Notes under the pieces: generated by a model
What the model was told of the DNA's origin: nothing
Databases searched by the model: none
What the model saw: only the letters and a program-made list of their open reading frames with translations
Shown: piece by piece, positions 52,262 to 61,915 of the stretch
Layout of the letters: each line of letters opens with the position of its first letter
Numbering within the stretch: the stretch's first letter is position 1
Assembly: GCF_003991135.1 (NCBI RefSeq)
Contig: NZ_CP016379.1
Location: 372,001-436,000, forward strand
Direction: 5' to 3'
Source: Anoxybacter fermentans
GTDB lineage: Bacteria > Bacillota > Halanaerobiia > DY22613
Length of the DNA stretch: 64,000 nucleotides
Position numbers and translations under genes: made by a program

Positions 52262-52530
52262 GAGAAGGAGAAGTCCTTTTGAGCTTGTTGATAAACCTTT
52301 CTTTTTTAGAGACTTGCTCGTGTACTGCCAGAAAAACTAAATATAATTTCTGAAGCGTATAAGTCAAGGCTGAAGCCAAGGAAGGCGGAAGCCTTGACTT
52401 TTAAGGACGCGGAGCCAGGATGGCGGAGCGTCCGGTAGCGGAAGAAATTATATTTAGTTTTTCTGGCCCTCTGTGGGAGCAAGTTATGTGCGCCTCCCCT
52501 TTTTTAACAGCCTGAGAAGGAGAAGTCCTT
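52262..52530. repeat. second palindromic element with twin hairpins and 17-bp direct flanks
   Basis: A perfect 25-bp inverted repeat (52327-52351 and 52443-52467), extended outward by ACTTGCTC / GAGCAAGT (52312-52319, 52477-52484). It encloses two GC-rich hairpins: 52361-52400 (AAGTCAAGGC / GCCTTGACTT) and 52405-52433 (GGACGC / GCGTCC). GAGAAGGAGAAGTCCTT occurs at 52262-52278 and again at 52514-52530. No transposase. Unrelated to the R family. Confidence 0.85.
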
Positions 52531-52540
52531 CTCTTTTTTT
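52514..52540. terminator. terminator between nagA and the convergent beta-propeller gene
   Basis: GAGAAGGA / TCCTTCTC stem, GAAG loop, long T run. The stem contains the second copy of the 17-bp direct repeat. Confidence 0.82.
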
Positions 52541-53487
52541 TATTCAGAGTTTGATGTTTCATCTTTTGAGGTATCATATAGGATTTGATATACCTTGATA
52601 CATTGTTCAGCCATATCCACCAGATATAGTTTATCCTGATAGATTACAAAATCTGTAGGGAAAAAAGATTCATTTTCAGGATTTATTTTAGTTAGTTCAA
52701 TGGTGTTTAGAAGCTTTCCGGTTTTAGAATATATTTTTATATATGAAAAAATGGTATCGTCTTTAATCTCACTATCCAGGACAAAAAGATTTTCTTTTTC
52801 GTCAAATGCAATGGAACGTGGTTTAATAAACTGATTTGCTTCAGTTCCTGTTTCTTCCCATTCCATTACCAGTTCTCCCTTAGGGTTGATAACTTTAATT
52901 TTATTATTATTTGTGTCAGCAATGTAAATATTTCCATCAGAACTTAAAGCTAGACTCAAGGGTTGCCATAAATCTAAGTGTTCGAAGGATTGTTCGATCT
53001 GGCCCTGTTGATTTAAAAGCATCAATTTATTGTTATCAGCCAGATAAAATTTTCCTTCTTCGGTGAGAAGTAGGGCTTCTATCCATGAGAAAGATTTATC
53101 ATTCCACTCCATTTCTAACTCTTTTTTAGAAGAATATTTTAAAACTTTTTTGGCGTTTTCTAATGTAATATAATAATTATTCTTTTGATCAACGGTTATT
53201 GTCATGTATTCTCTTTGATTCACCTCATTGGGTAACTCTCCTGTCCATGAAGAAATAAAATTACCTTCAATATTAAAAAATTGAATAGATGGTTTTTTGT
53301 CAATGATAATTAATTCACCGGTTCTGGTTAAGGAAATCTGATATGGATAAAATAATTCACCATTGTTCATGCCGGAAATTCCAAAAGAATTAATGAATTG
53401 CAGTTCGACGGCAAAGGTGTTTTGGGAAAAGAGTACAGGAAAGATAAAAAGCATGAAAAAGGTTAATGCTATGTGGCTGATTTTCAT
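52540..53487 (-). CDS. secreted NHL-repeat/6-bladed beta-propeller protein
   Basis: About 315 residues. The start at 53487 has AGGAGG upstream and gives a signal peptide (MKISHIALTFFMLFIFPVLF...TFA, no lipobox). The body is built of NHL-like blades: FGISGMNNGELFYPYQISLTRTGELIIID, PLSLALSSDGNIYIADTNNNKIKVIN, KPRSIAFDEKENLFVLDS, FPTDFVIYQDKLYLVDM. It is probably a periplasmic or surface binding scaffold. Divergent from the giant surface protein gene and possibly linked to it. Confidence 0.86.
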   Translation of the reverse strand: MKISHIALTFFMLFIFPVLFSQNTFAVELQFINSFGISGMNNGELFYPYQISLTRTGELIIIDKKPSIQFFNIEGNFISSWTGELPNEVNQREYMTITVDQKNNYYITLENAKKVLKYSSKKELEMEWNDKSFSWIEALLLTEEGKFYLADNNKLMLLNQQGQIEQSFEHLDLWQPLSLALSSDGNIYIADTNNNKIKVINPKGELVMEWEETGTEANQFIKPRSIAFDEKENLFVLDSEIKDDTIFSYIKIYSKTGKLLNTIELTKINPENESFFPTDFVIYQDKLYLVDMAEQCIKVYQILYDTSKDETSNSE

Positions 53488-53643
53488 AGTTTGATTCCTC
53501 CTTTCAAAAAAAAGTATAAAATTATTATTCGTTAAAAATATCAAAAATACCTTTAAATAAGAAAATAAAATAAAGAAAGAATATTTTTATAAAATAGCGA
53601 ATATTTCTTTGAAGACAAGATTTGGTTGAAAGGAGAGAATCTC
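53488..53643. promoter_or_regulatory. divergent intergenic region
   Basis: 156 bp, very AT-rich, between the beta-propeller gene (minus) and the giant surface protein gene (plus). It must hold both promoters; no clear consensus pair was picked out. Confidence 0.4.
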
Positions 53644-54138
53644 ATGAGGAGAAGATGTCTTATATTCTTTATTCTCATAATCTATCTGGTCTTTTTAAAC
53701 CAAATAGTATTTAGTAAAAGTTATTCCTCAGGTCCATATAGCAATGGATTGAGAATTACAGAAAATTCTACTTTAACCGGAGGTACTTATGATATTAAAG
53801 GGGATTTTACTATTAATTCGGGTGTTACTTTAACAGTGAAAAATACTACTACATTGAATGTTGAAGGTAATATAAATATATTTGGTAAAATTGTAACAGA
53901 CAAGGTTAAGTTGAATTTAAGCATGATAAGCTCAAATGGAAATATTTTAATTAAAAATAGTATCAATGTTTATAGTGCCCAGGGCTTACCTGGAAGGAAT
54001 GGTGAGGATAGTTATAATGGATCTAAAGGTGGCGATGGTAAAACATCCAATTTATATCTTATTGCTAATAAAGGTGACATTTTGAAATATTTTGAATATA
54101 GGTGGTACAGGCGGAAAAGGTGGAGATGGAGGAAATAG
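53644..54138 (+). CDS. N-terminal fragment of giant surface protein (frameshifted)
   Basis: The ATG at 53644 has GGAGAG upstream and starts a signal peptide (MRRRCLIFFILIIYLVFLNQIVFS). The following region (LRITENSTLTGGTYDIKGDFTINSGVTLTVKN) is beta-helix-like and then enters a glycine-rich stretch (GLPGRNGEDSYNGSKGGDG). After KGDILKY the frame becomes basic nonsense and stops at 54138. The glycine-rich reading continues in the +1 frame from about 54092. Removing one T from the four-T run at 54090-54093 would join the two parts as one gene. Confidence 0.8.
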   Translation: MRRRCLIFFILIIYLVFLNQIVFSKSYSSGPYSNGLRITENSTLTGGTYDIKGDFTINSGVTLTVKNTTTLNVEGNINIFGKIVTDKVKLNLSMISSNGNILIKNSINVYSAQGLPGRNGEDSYNGSKGGDGKTSNLYLIANKGDILKYFEYRWYRRKRWRWRK

Positions 54139-57100
54139 TTATGGAGGACTTTTTTCTGGAGTGGACGGAGGTAATGGTGGTATGGGTGGAACCGGTGGAG
54201 ATGGTGGGTGGATTGAAGTTATTGCCAAAAAAGGAAAGGTTGAAATAAAAAAGATGGTAAAATCTCTAGGTGGAACTGGTGGCCGTGGTGGAAAAGGAGG
54301 AGCTGATGCAAGTATAAGTGGAGGACCAGGAAATGGTGGTGATGGTGGAAATGGTGGAGATGGTGGTCAAATTTTAATCATTGGTCAGGATGTGAAAATT
54401 TATAGAGGAGCTGGTTTTGATGTATCTCCAGGAATTGGAGGGGCTGGAGGAAGTGGTGGCGCTCCAGGTACTTCTGGTCCATCAGGTGAAGATGGTGATT
54501 CTGGTTCTCCTGGAGAGCCTGGTTCTGTGGAAATAAAGGGTGGAGAAATATTTTACGAATCTTCAAGAATTAAAACTCTTTCTAGTATCTATATTTTACC
54601 CTCACAGGCCCATACAAGTATAGAATATGATCAAGTGAAACCGAATAAGCCAGATATTATAAAATTTCCTTATTTTAAAAATAATGAAACTGGCGTATAT
54701 TACACAAATACTACAACACCGATTATAGAGATTAAGGTTCCAGAAGATAATGGTTTTTCCGAATATGGACTTAAAAGTGGAATTGGAAAATTTAAAGTAT
54801 GGAGTTTAGAATTAGAAGATGATAATTCAAATATAATAGATAAACCTATAAGAACGTTGAGGTTAGATTTAGATTCTGGATATACAATGCCGCCGAAACC
54901 AGATGAAGATGATGTTGTTTATCCTTATCCTGATACTGATACTGAAGATTCAAAAGCTCTTGCTGTTGATGTTGTTCAGGCTTTTGATGAAAGTCAGGTG
55001 CAAAATGGGTTTTTCTCTTTTCCACTGGAATGTGTAAAAACAAATACTGTGTTACATTTGAATGTAAGGACATATGACAAATATGATAATTATATAGATT
55101 ATGTAGATAATGATAGTAACTGGTTAAAAATTTATATTGATACTATTCCACCAGATTCTCCAGATGGTTTACAGTATCAAATTTTTGATGAGACAAAGAT
55201 AGAATTTGAATGGACTCCGCCAAGAGATACAAGTGGAATAAAAGAATATGATATTAAAATTAATGATAGAATAGTGGCTCAGGGGATTAAGGAACCCAGA
55301 TATATATATAATGGAGGTTTTAATAAACAGATTAAATTTCAAGTTAGAGCTAGAGACCTGGCAGGTAATGAATCACAATTTTCAGATCCAATAATAGTAT
55401 ATACATATCCAGAGAAAACAAGTATTAAATCTGTAATTACCGGCGGAAACCGTTTTTCGGGTTATACTGCAAGTGTGCAGTTTATCTCGGTTGGCGATAA
55501 AGCTGCTGGATATCAAATAAAATATTTTGAAGTTGATAGTAGTGGGAATCGAATTAATAATGAAGAGTTTGATATTATTCGTGATGTGGGAAGTATTAGT
55601 ACCCCAGCAGGTGGTACTTATAGTTATGTAATTTATAATTTAATTGCCCATAAGAGGTATAAGTTTGCTATTCGAACCTATAACAGTAAACCAGGAGCCC
55701 CAAATTACACTGATTGGGTTGAATATGGTCCCGTTCAGGTAAAAAATAATGCTCCTACCAGGGCCACTTTATTATCTCCGGCTGATGGTGAGTATATTAA
55801 TTGCAATAAAGAAAGTTCTTTTGTTTTAAAAGCAGCAGAAAGTACAGATGGTGATCTTGATTTTCTCTTGTATACTTTTGTTATTAATGGTGAGGAATCT
55901 TCAAAGTTTAGGGCTTCTAATGGAGAGGTTATATATAGACCAAACATTGTAGATGGATCTTATGAATGGTTTGTTCGCACATATGACGGATATGATTGTA
56001 CTGAATCGGAGACAAGAAGATTTATTGTCGATCTAACGCCTCCACTTGCTCCTGAATTTTCGATTGAAAAAGCAGAAATCAAAGAAGATAAGGTTACTCT
56101 AAAGAATATTTTAATTCGTGATAATGATGTGGCAAGATTTAGGGTTTGGTCTGATGCAGATAACAGAATAAAAGAAATTAATGTAGCTAACTCATATACA
56201 CTAACCATTCCCAAAGTCGAAGGAGCACAAAATATTTATATGAAAGCAGTAGATAAGGCGGGTAATGTAAGCAAAACTTCTTATAAGGTTCGGATTATTT
56301 ATGATATTACTCCTCCGCAAAAACCTTCTTCCATTACTCTTAGTGGAGGTAATCATTCAATTAAAGTAAGTTGGAATGAATGTGCAGACCAATTACCCAG
56401 AAGTGGAATTGATATTAGTGGGGTTGGGGGTTATCGAATTAGATACAGGAAATATGGTACTGATAAGTGGACAGAGGTAGATGTGAATACTAATAGTTAT
56501 TGGATTACAGGAATTGGTGAAAATGATAAGTATGAGGTGCAATTAATGACTGTAGATAAAGCTGGTAATGAAAGTGGGTGGACCAATAGTTATTACGGTT
56601 ATTCTTTGCCATCAGTGGGTATTTTAAAAGTTTTAGACTTCGGTTATAAATTAACTGATTCAGGGGAATATCAGCATTATGTAGATTTTTCCGTTGACCC
56701 TGGTTATTCTGCCAAATACAAAATAATCCGTAAAAACCAGGATACAGGGTTGGAAAAGGAGACTGGTTGGATTGATAGTTCGGTGCAGACCTATCGTGAT
56801 TATTGTTCTCCCCATGGCAGATATAACTACAAAATAGTTACTCGTAATTCATTAGAAAAGAAGATAGAGGCTGTTTCTTCTGAATGGTATTCTGTAGATA
56901 TTCCAAATCATCAACCACAGGTACCAGTAAATACAGTTAAAGGTTTTATAAATCAATTACAACCCACATTAGGTTGTGAGCCAGTTTTAGATGTGGATGG
57001 TGATGGTCTGACATATTATTATTATATCGAAGAGGATAAAGCAGGAATTAGAAATCCCATTGTTAAATGGGAAGTGGCCAATAATTCAAACATTCTTTAT

Positions 57101-60100
57101 CAACCTATTGTTAACCTTAAGGATGGTTATACCTACTATTATCGAGTTGGTGTAGATGATGGATACTCAATGATTAAGGATGAATATAACAATTTGATTC
57201 CTGGTGTGGTTTCAGTAGAAACCAGTTTTGTGGTTGACATAACCGCTCCAGAAATAGAAATTATTCTGCCAGAAGAGCATAGGGATAGTATTTTGAAGGG
57301 TGAATTTGTTGATGAGGTTACTGTAATTGTCAAGGCTATTGACAAGAATCCAGCTATTAGTGGGGGTAGTTCCAGCGGTTTAAAAGATCTCTATTATTAT
57401 TGGAATGGTGATTTATCAACCAAAAGGACAATCTCTTCTGGAGAGTATATTGAAATTCCTCACGGAATTAATACCCTTTATGTGGTTGCGGAAGATAATA
57501 TAGGAAATAAAACCAGGCCAAAGACAATGGTATTTAAAGTGGATAAAACTGGCCCGGTAATTTCTGATCTTACACTGCAAGGGACCGAATTGAATGGAGT
57601 AAAATATACAGTAAGTTCCTCGGAATTATTTGCAACATTCCGTTTGACAGAAGAAGAAACAGAAGTTGACAGAGCTGTGTATAGCATTGTAACTGCAGCT
57701 GAACTATCAAATCTGGATAACTTACCGGATGATCGATGGGTTTCTATCTCTATTAAAGAAGGGATTGAAAATTATTATGAGATTGTTGCTCCTTATGATC
57801 TAATTGATGGAGAGGAATACTACTTTGTTGTAAAAGCCTGGAACATAGTTGGAAGAGAAACTGTTGCATATTCAGATCCAGTAATTGTAGATAGTTCTGC
57901 ACCAGAAATTAAATTTAGTGATAGTGAGGGTACTGTACCGGATAAATATAGGTTAACCAGTTTGAGTAATTTAACTCTGGTATGTGAAGTTATAGATTAC
58001 GGTTCAGGAGTAGCTAAATTGGAGTATGGTCTCTCAGAAGAACTGGATGAGGCAAAAGTAACAAATTGGTGCTCAGACATATCTCAACTTTCAAGTATCT
58101 CTCTAGAGGATGGAAAAGAATATCATCTAGTAGTACGGGCAATTGATCATCTGGGATTGAAAAATGTGGAGTTTAGTGTGCCCATTTTAATTGATACAAC
58201 TCCTCCAGTTTTTAAATCTCTTAAAGGAGGAAATCCAATACCTGGTACAGATCAATATCAGACACAGTGGGATCCAACGTATTTGAAGGTTTATTGGAAC
58301 ATAACAGATGAGAGTAATCTACTTCAAATAAGATATGCTATTGGTATTACTCCTGGTGGTAAGGAGATATCCAGTCAGTTACCGGGTAATGCAAATGGAT
58401 GGTTTAGTGTTGATAAGTGGAAGAAGGAAATGGATCTGATTATTGATAGTCTTAATTTAGCTGATGGAAGTTATTATGTGACCATTGAAGCAACTAATGA
58501 AGTAGGATTGGTTCAAAAACAAACGACAAATCCTATCATAATAGATACTACTTTACCGCCAATGCCAGTAGTTAAAGATGACGGAATCTGTACCGGAAGG
58601 AAAGAAATCCACTTTACTGTATCATTCCCGAATGAGAATTTGTTAGATAATCAATATTATTATCAAATAGTTGCTGAAAACGGTAGTGTTGTTTATGGAG
58701 AAGTGGAACTTTCCAATCCAAACAATTTACCTGATGTAAGTTTAACTGTTGATGAATCTGATGGCATAACTTTTGAAAATGGTAAAACTTATTATGTGGT
58801 ATTGGGAGAAAAAGTTAATGGTATATTTACTCCAATTGCTTATAGTGATGGAATTATAATTGATTGGACTCCACCACAGTTTATCAGTTTTAATGATGGA
58901 GAATATTTTACAGATGAAAATGTATATTTGACCTGGGATGCTGTGGATGAAGAATCAGGTATTAGCAGTTATTACATTAAAATTGGGACAAGCCGTGGTG
59001 GTGGTGAATTAACAGACGGCTGGATTTATCTGGGAACTAAAAACTCAACAGCAGTCCAGGGTCTGGAATTTGGAGATGGTGGATTATACTTTGCTACCAT
59101 AAAGGCAATCAACAGAGCAGGAACAGAAACTGTGATTATCGGAGATGGTTTTCGTATTGATACAACTTCACCTCCTATACCTAAAGTTTTAACCGAAAGT
59201 AACTATACTACCAGGTTGGATACACTGGCAGCCAGTTGGACCTGGACAAAACCAGATACTGGCTCGGGGACGGTCGCCTATTATTATGATTATCTGACTG
59301 TTCGAGATTCTACTCAGGCTCAATGGAAACCTGTAGAAAGTATAACTGGGGATCCATTATCGACCAGAATTACTTTGACCAATCTAAATCTTAAAAATGG
59401 TACAACTTATTATATTGCGATAAAAGCTGTGGATCGGGTTGGTCTGGAATCGGTTGGCTTAAGTGAAGGAATTATGGCAGATGTGGAGGCGCCGATAACT
59501 CCAATCATTGATGATTTGAGAGATTATCAGGACTTTACTGATCAATTAACTGCTCACTTCTATTCCCGGGATGAAGAATCCGGGATCAAAGGTTTTAAAT
59601 ATGCTATTGGAACATTGGATGATGAAACGGCAGTGATGGATTGGAAAGAGATTACCAATCCTGAAGAAACAGTCTCAAATCTTAATTTAGTTGAAGGAGA
59701 AATCTATTTCTTTACAGCTCTAGCTACTGATAATGCCGGTCTTAAGTCAGCTAAATCGCGCAGTGATGGAATCTTAATTGATATGCAAAAACCTACTATT
59801 GAATATGTACATTCAGAGGGTGAGTACTCAAATAATGGTCGGGAACTGTTCTTTGTCTGGAAAGGAGTTCCCTCATATGCGCCAATTGTAGAATATGAAT
59901 ATTATCTAACTCCAGAAGCTAATCCAACGACTTATGAGTGGAAATCAACCACTCAAGAACAAATTCTCCTTACTGCAGAAAATGAGATCAATTCTCCAAC
60001 ATTTATTAATGGTCAAACCTATTATTTCTTTGTTCGTGCGCGGGATGCTTCCGGTAAAGTTTCTGAGATAGCCAGTGCTCATATTACAATTGATTCTACA

Positions 60101-61891
60101 CCCCCTATTCGACCAGTGATTTTAATGGATGGAGATTATCAATCACAAAATCTGAATTTAAGCTGGAGAAGTAGTGATCCTGAGACACAGATTGCCAGAT
60201 ATCGTTATGGAATTGGTACTGTCCGTGGAGAAGTGGATGTGACCAATGGATGGGTAAATATAGAAGAAACTGGAGAGTATGTCCATATTTATCGGGATGA
60301 TTTGCCATTAAAACACAACCAGAGATATTATCTTTCAGTTCAGGCGCAGAATAATGCTGGCGCATGGTCTGAAGTAGGATATGATGAAGGTTTTTTAGTT
60401 GATTTAATTCCGCCATCTACACCGGAAGTTAAGGGGCCAGGCCATTATTTAAGGAGCAAAACTACCATATCTAATATTACATTCTCTTCAGAGGAAACTG
60501 AAGTTGGTATTAAAGCCTATCGTTATCAGATCATTGCAGAGGATGAGAAGGATCAAATTACAACTTTGACGGGTAAAGTAATTTCACTTAATTCAGAAAA
60601 CAATACCTATGATAAGAGTGTTACAGTTACCTTTGATGCTGAGAATCTTTCTCTTAAAGAAGGAGGCAAATACTATATTGCTGTTCAGGCCCAAAATATT
60701 CTGAATATGTGGTCAGATGTTGGATTTACATCAATACCGTTTATCGTTGATACTATACCTCCATCTGTAGCCTTTGTTCGTGGAAATGAAGAGATTGTGA
60801 CAAATGGTGAGAGTATTGAAATAAAATGGACTACAGACGAGGTTGGTAAAGTATTTTATAGATTAAAGCATCCAGATGGAAGATTTACACCAGAACAGGG
60901 TTATCATGAAGAAGAAATTACTGCAATTGGAGAACATACTCTGATTTTTGATCAGACTGAAATAGGTACTTATTATTTCTACCTTTATATGGAAGATATG
61001 ACTGGTAATATTTCTTCTGAAGTAGTTCAACAGATCAGAGTTAATTCTCCACCGAATATTCAGGTTGGTGATGGTAGATCTGTCTATAAAGGACGGGAAT
61101 TACGATTGGGTGAGTCAGATTTTGTGGTTACAGACCAGGATGGAACAGTTGAGATTTATGAATGGGATTTTGGTGATGGAACAGCAATTGTAACAACTAC
61201 AGAACTTTCTGTATCTCATCGTTATACCGAAATTGGAGATTATACAGTGACTTTAACTGTAACCGATAATGATGGAGGAAAAGCATCTGCTGAATTGAGC
61301 GTTATTGTAACCAATACACTGGAGGGTGAACTGACTTTAGATGAGACCTGGACCGGGATAATGGAATTGAGAGGAGATGTAATTGTACCTGAAGGAATTA
61401 CTTTAACTATTCAATCAGGTACTGTGATTGTGGTTCCTAATGGAAAAGGAATAGTGGTAAATGGAACTATAAATTGTAATGGTAGTTATGAAGAAATTAG
61501 ATTTACTACTACTGACCCTACAGGAACTTATGGTCCTAACCTCTGGAAGGGAATTTATCTTTCCAGCACCAGTCTGGGTTCTGAGTTTCTCAATACAGTA
61601 GTTGAATATGCTGAACGGGGCCTGGTTTTGAATCGTCAGGACATTTTGATAAAAAATTCTATCTTTAGAGAAAATGGAATCGGAGTGCATATGTATCAGT
61701 CTTCTACTGCTATAAATAATTGTAGATTTGAAAATAACCTCTATTATGGCATTAAAGAAGAAGGAGTCAATACACCAATAATTTGTAACAATATCTTTTA
61801 CGGAAATGGTATTGCACCATATTATCATCATGAAAAGACATTACTTACGATAGAAGATGTAAATAATCTCTTTGGTTTCGGAAACCAGTAA
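54092..61891 (+). CDS. giant secreted surface protein: glycine-rich region, about 15 Ig/FnIII-like modules, PKD domain, beta-helix
   Basis: 2,599 codons in this frame, without its own ribosome site or signal peptide; both belong to the fragment at 53644. Order: glycine-rich GGTGGKGGDGG and collagen-like GSPGEPG stretches (residues about 3-155); about 15 beta-sandwich modules of 90-140 residues, most ending in a motif like IDTTPP followed by a new module; a PKD domain (about 2325-2410, YEWDFGDGTAIV, HRYTEIGDYTVTLTVTDNDGG); and a right-handed beta-helix (WTGIMELRGDVIVPEGITLTIQSGT ... NNIFYGNG). Modules contain YYF(V/A)KAxN-like strands of fibronectin type. A role in adhesion or polysaccharide contact is inferred. 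Confidence 0.85.
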   Translation: MNIGGTGGKGGDGGNSYGGLFSGVDGGNGGMGGTGGDGGWIEVIAKKGKVEIKKMVKSLGGTGGRGGKGGADASISGGPGNGGDGGNGGDGGQILIIGQDVKIYRGAGFDVSPGIGGAGGSGGAPGTSGPSGEDGDSGSPGEPGSVEIKGGEIFYESSRIKTLSSIYILPSQAHTSIEYDQVKPNKPDIIKFPYFKNNETGVYYTNTTTPIIEIKVPEDNGFSEYGLKSGIGKFKVWSLELEDDNSNIIDKPIRTLRLDLDSGYTMPPKPDEDDVVYPYPDTDTEDSKALAVDVVQAFDESQVQNGFFSFPLECVKTNTVLHLNVRTYDKYDNYIDYVDNDSNWLKIYIDTIPPDSPDGLQYQIFDETKIEFEWTPPRDTSGIKEYDIKINDRIVAQGIKEPRYIYNGGFNKQIKFQVRARDLAGNESQFSDPIIVYTYPEKTSIKSVITGGNRFSGYTASVQFISVGDKAAGYQIKYFEVDSSGNRINNEEFDIIRDVGSISTPAGGTYSYVIYNLIAHKRYKFAIRTYNSKPGAPNYTDWVEYGPVQVKNNAPTRATLLSPADGEYINCNKESSFVLKAAESTDGDLDFLLYTFVINGEESSKFRASNGEVIYRPNIVDGSYEWFVRTYDGYDCTESETRRFIVDLTPPLAPEFSIEKAEIKEDKVTLKNILIRDNDVARFRVWSDADNRIKEINVANSYTLTIPKVEGAQNIYMKAVDKAGNVSKTSYKVRIIYDITPPQKPSSITLSGGNHSIKVSWNECADQLPRSGIDISGVGGYRIRYRKYGTDKWTEVDVNTNSYWITGIGENDKYEVQLMTVDKAGNESGWTNSYYGYSLPSVGILKVLDFGYKLTDSGEYQHYVDFSVDPGYSAKYKIIRKNQDTGLEKETGWIDSSVQTYRDYCSPHGRYNYKIVTRNSLEKKIEAVSSEWYSVDIPNHQPQVPVNTVKGFINQLQPTLGCEPVLDVDGDGLTYYYYIEEDKAGIRNPIVKWEVANNSNILYQPIVNLKDGYTYYYRVGVDDGYSMIKDEYNNLIPGVVSVETSFVVDITAPEIEIILPEEHRDSILKGEFVDEVTVIVKAIDKNPAISGGSSSGLKDLYYYWNGDLSTKRTISSGEYIEIPHGINTLYVVAEDNIGNKTRPKTMVFKVDKTGPVISDLTLQGTELNGVKYTVSSSELFATFRLTEEETEVDRAVYSIVTAAELSNLDNLPDDRWVSISIKEGIENYYEIVAPYDLIDGEEYYFVVKAWNIVGRETVAYSDPVIVDSSAPEIKFSDSEGTVPDKYRLTSLSNLTLVCEVIDYGSGVAKLEYGLSEELDEAKVTNWCSDISQLSSISLEDGKEYHLVVRAIDHLGLKNVEFSVPILIDTTPPVFKSLKGGNPIPGTDQYQTQWDPTYLKVYWNITDESNLLQIRYAIGITPGGKEISSQLPGNANGWFSVDKWKKEMDLIIDSLNLADGSYYVTIEATNEVGLVQKQTTNPIIIDTTLPPMPVVKDDGICTGRKEIHFTVSFPNENLLDNQYYYQIVAENGSVVYGEVELSNPNNLPDVSLTVDESDGITFENGKTYYVVLGEKVNGIFTPIAYSDGIIIDWTPPQFISFNDGEYFTDENVYLTWDAVDEESGISSYYIKIGTSRGGGELTDGWIYLGTKNSTAVQGLEFGDGGLYFATIKAINRAGTETVIIGDGFRIDTTSPPIPKVLTESNYTTRLDTLAASWTWTKPDTGSGTVAYYYDYLTVRDSTQAQWKPVESITGDPLSTRITLTNLNLKNGTTYYIAIKAVDRVGLESVGLSEGIMADVEAPITPIIDDLRDYQDFTDQLTAHFYSRDEESGIKGFKYAIGTLDDETAVMDWKEITNPEETVSNLNLVEGEIYFFTALATDNAGLKSAKSRSDGILIDMQKPTIEYVHSEGEYSNNGRELFFVWKGVPSYAPIVEYEYYLTPEANPTTYEWKSTTQEQILLTAENEINSPTFINGQTYYFFVRARDASGKVSEIASAHITIDSTPPIRPVILMDGDYQSQNLNLSWRSSDPETQIARYRYGIGTVRGEVDVTNGWVNIEETGEYVHIYRDDLPLKHNQRYYLSVQAQNNAGAWSEVGYDEGFLVDLIPPSTPEVKGPGHYLRSKTTISNITFSSEETEVGIKAYRYQIIAEDEKDQITTLTGKVISLNSENNTYDKSVTVTFDAENLSLKEGGKYYIAVQAQNILNMWSDVGFTSIPFIVDTIPPSVAFVRGNEEIVTNGESIEIKWTTDEVGKVFYRLKHPDGRFTPEQGYHEEEITAIGEHTLIFDQTEIGTYYFYLYMEDMTGNISSEVVQQIRVNSPPNIQVGDGRSVYKGRELRLGESDFVVTDQDGTVEIYEWDFGDGTAIVTTTELSVSHRYTEIGDYTVTLTVTDNDGGKASAELSVIVTNTLEGELTLDETWTGIMELRGDVIVPEGITLTIQSGTVIVVPNGKGIVVNGTINCNGSYEEIRFTTTDPTGTYGPNLWKGIYLSSTSLGSEFLNTVVEYAERGLVLNRQDILIKNSIFRENGIGVHMYQSSTAINNCRFENNLYYGIKEEGVNTPIICNNIFYGNGIAPYYHHEKTLLTIEDVNNLFGFGNQ

Positions 61892-61915
61892 ATGGTTAAG
61901 AGGGGGTTATTAAGA

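Noticed and set aside
54106-54560. Glycine-rich segment as low-complexity misassembly
   Set aside because: The frame stays open, codons vary, and the segment leads smoothly into folded modules, so it is genuine coding sequence.
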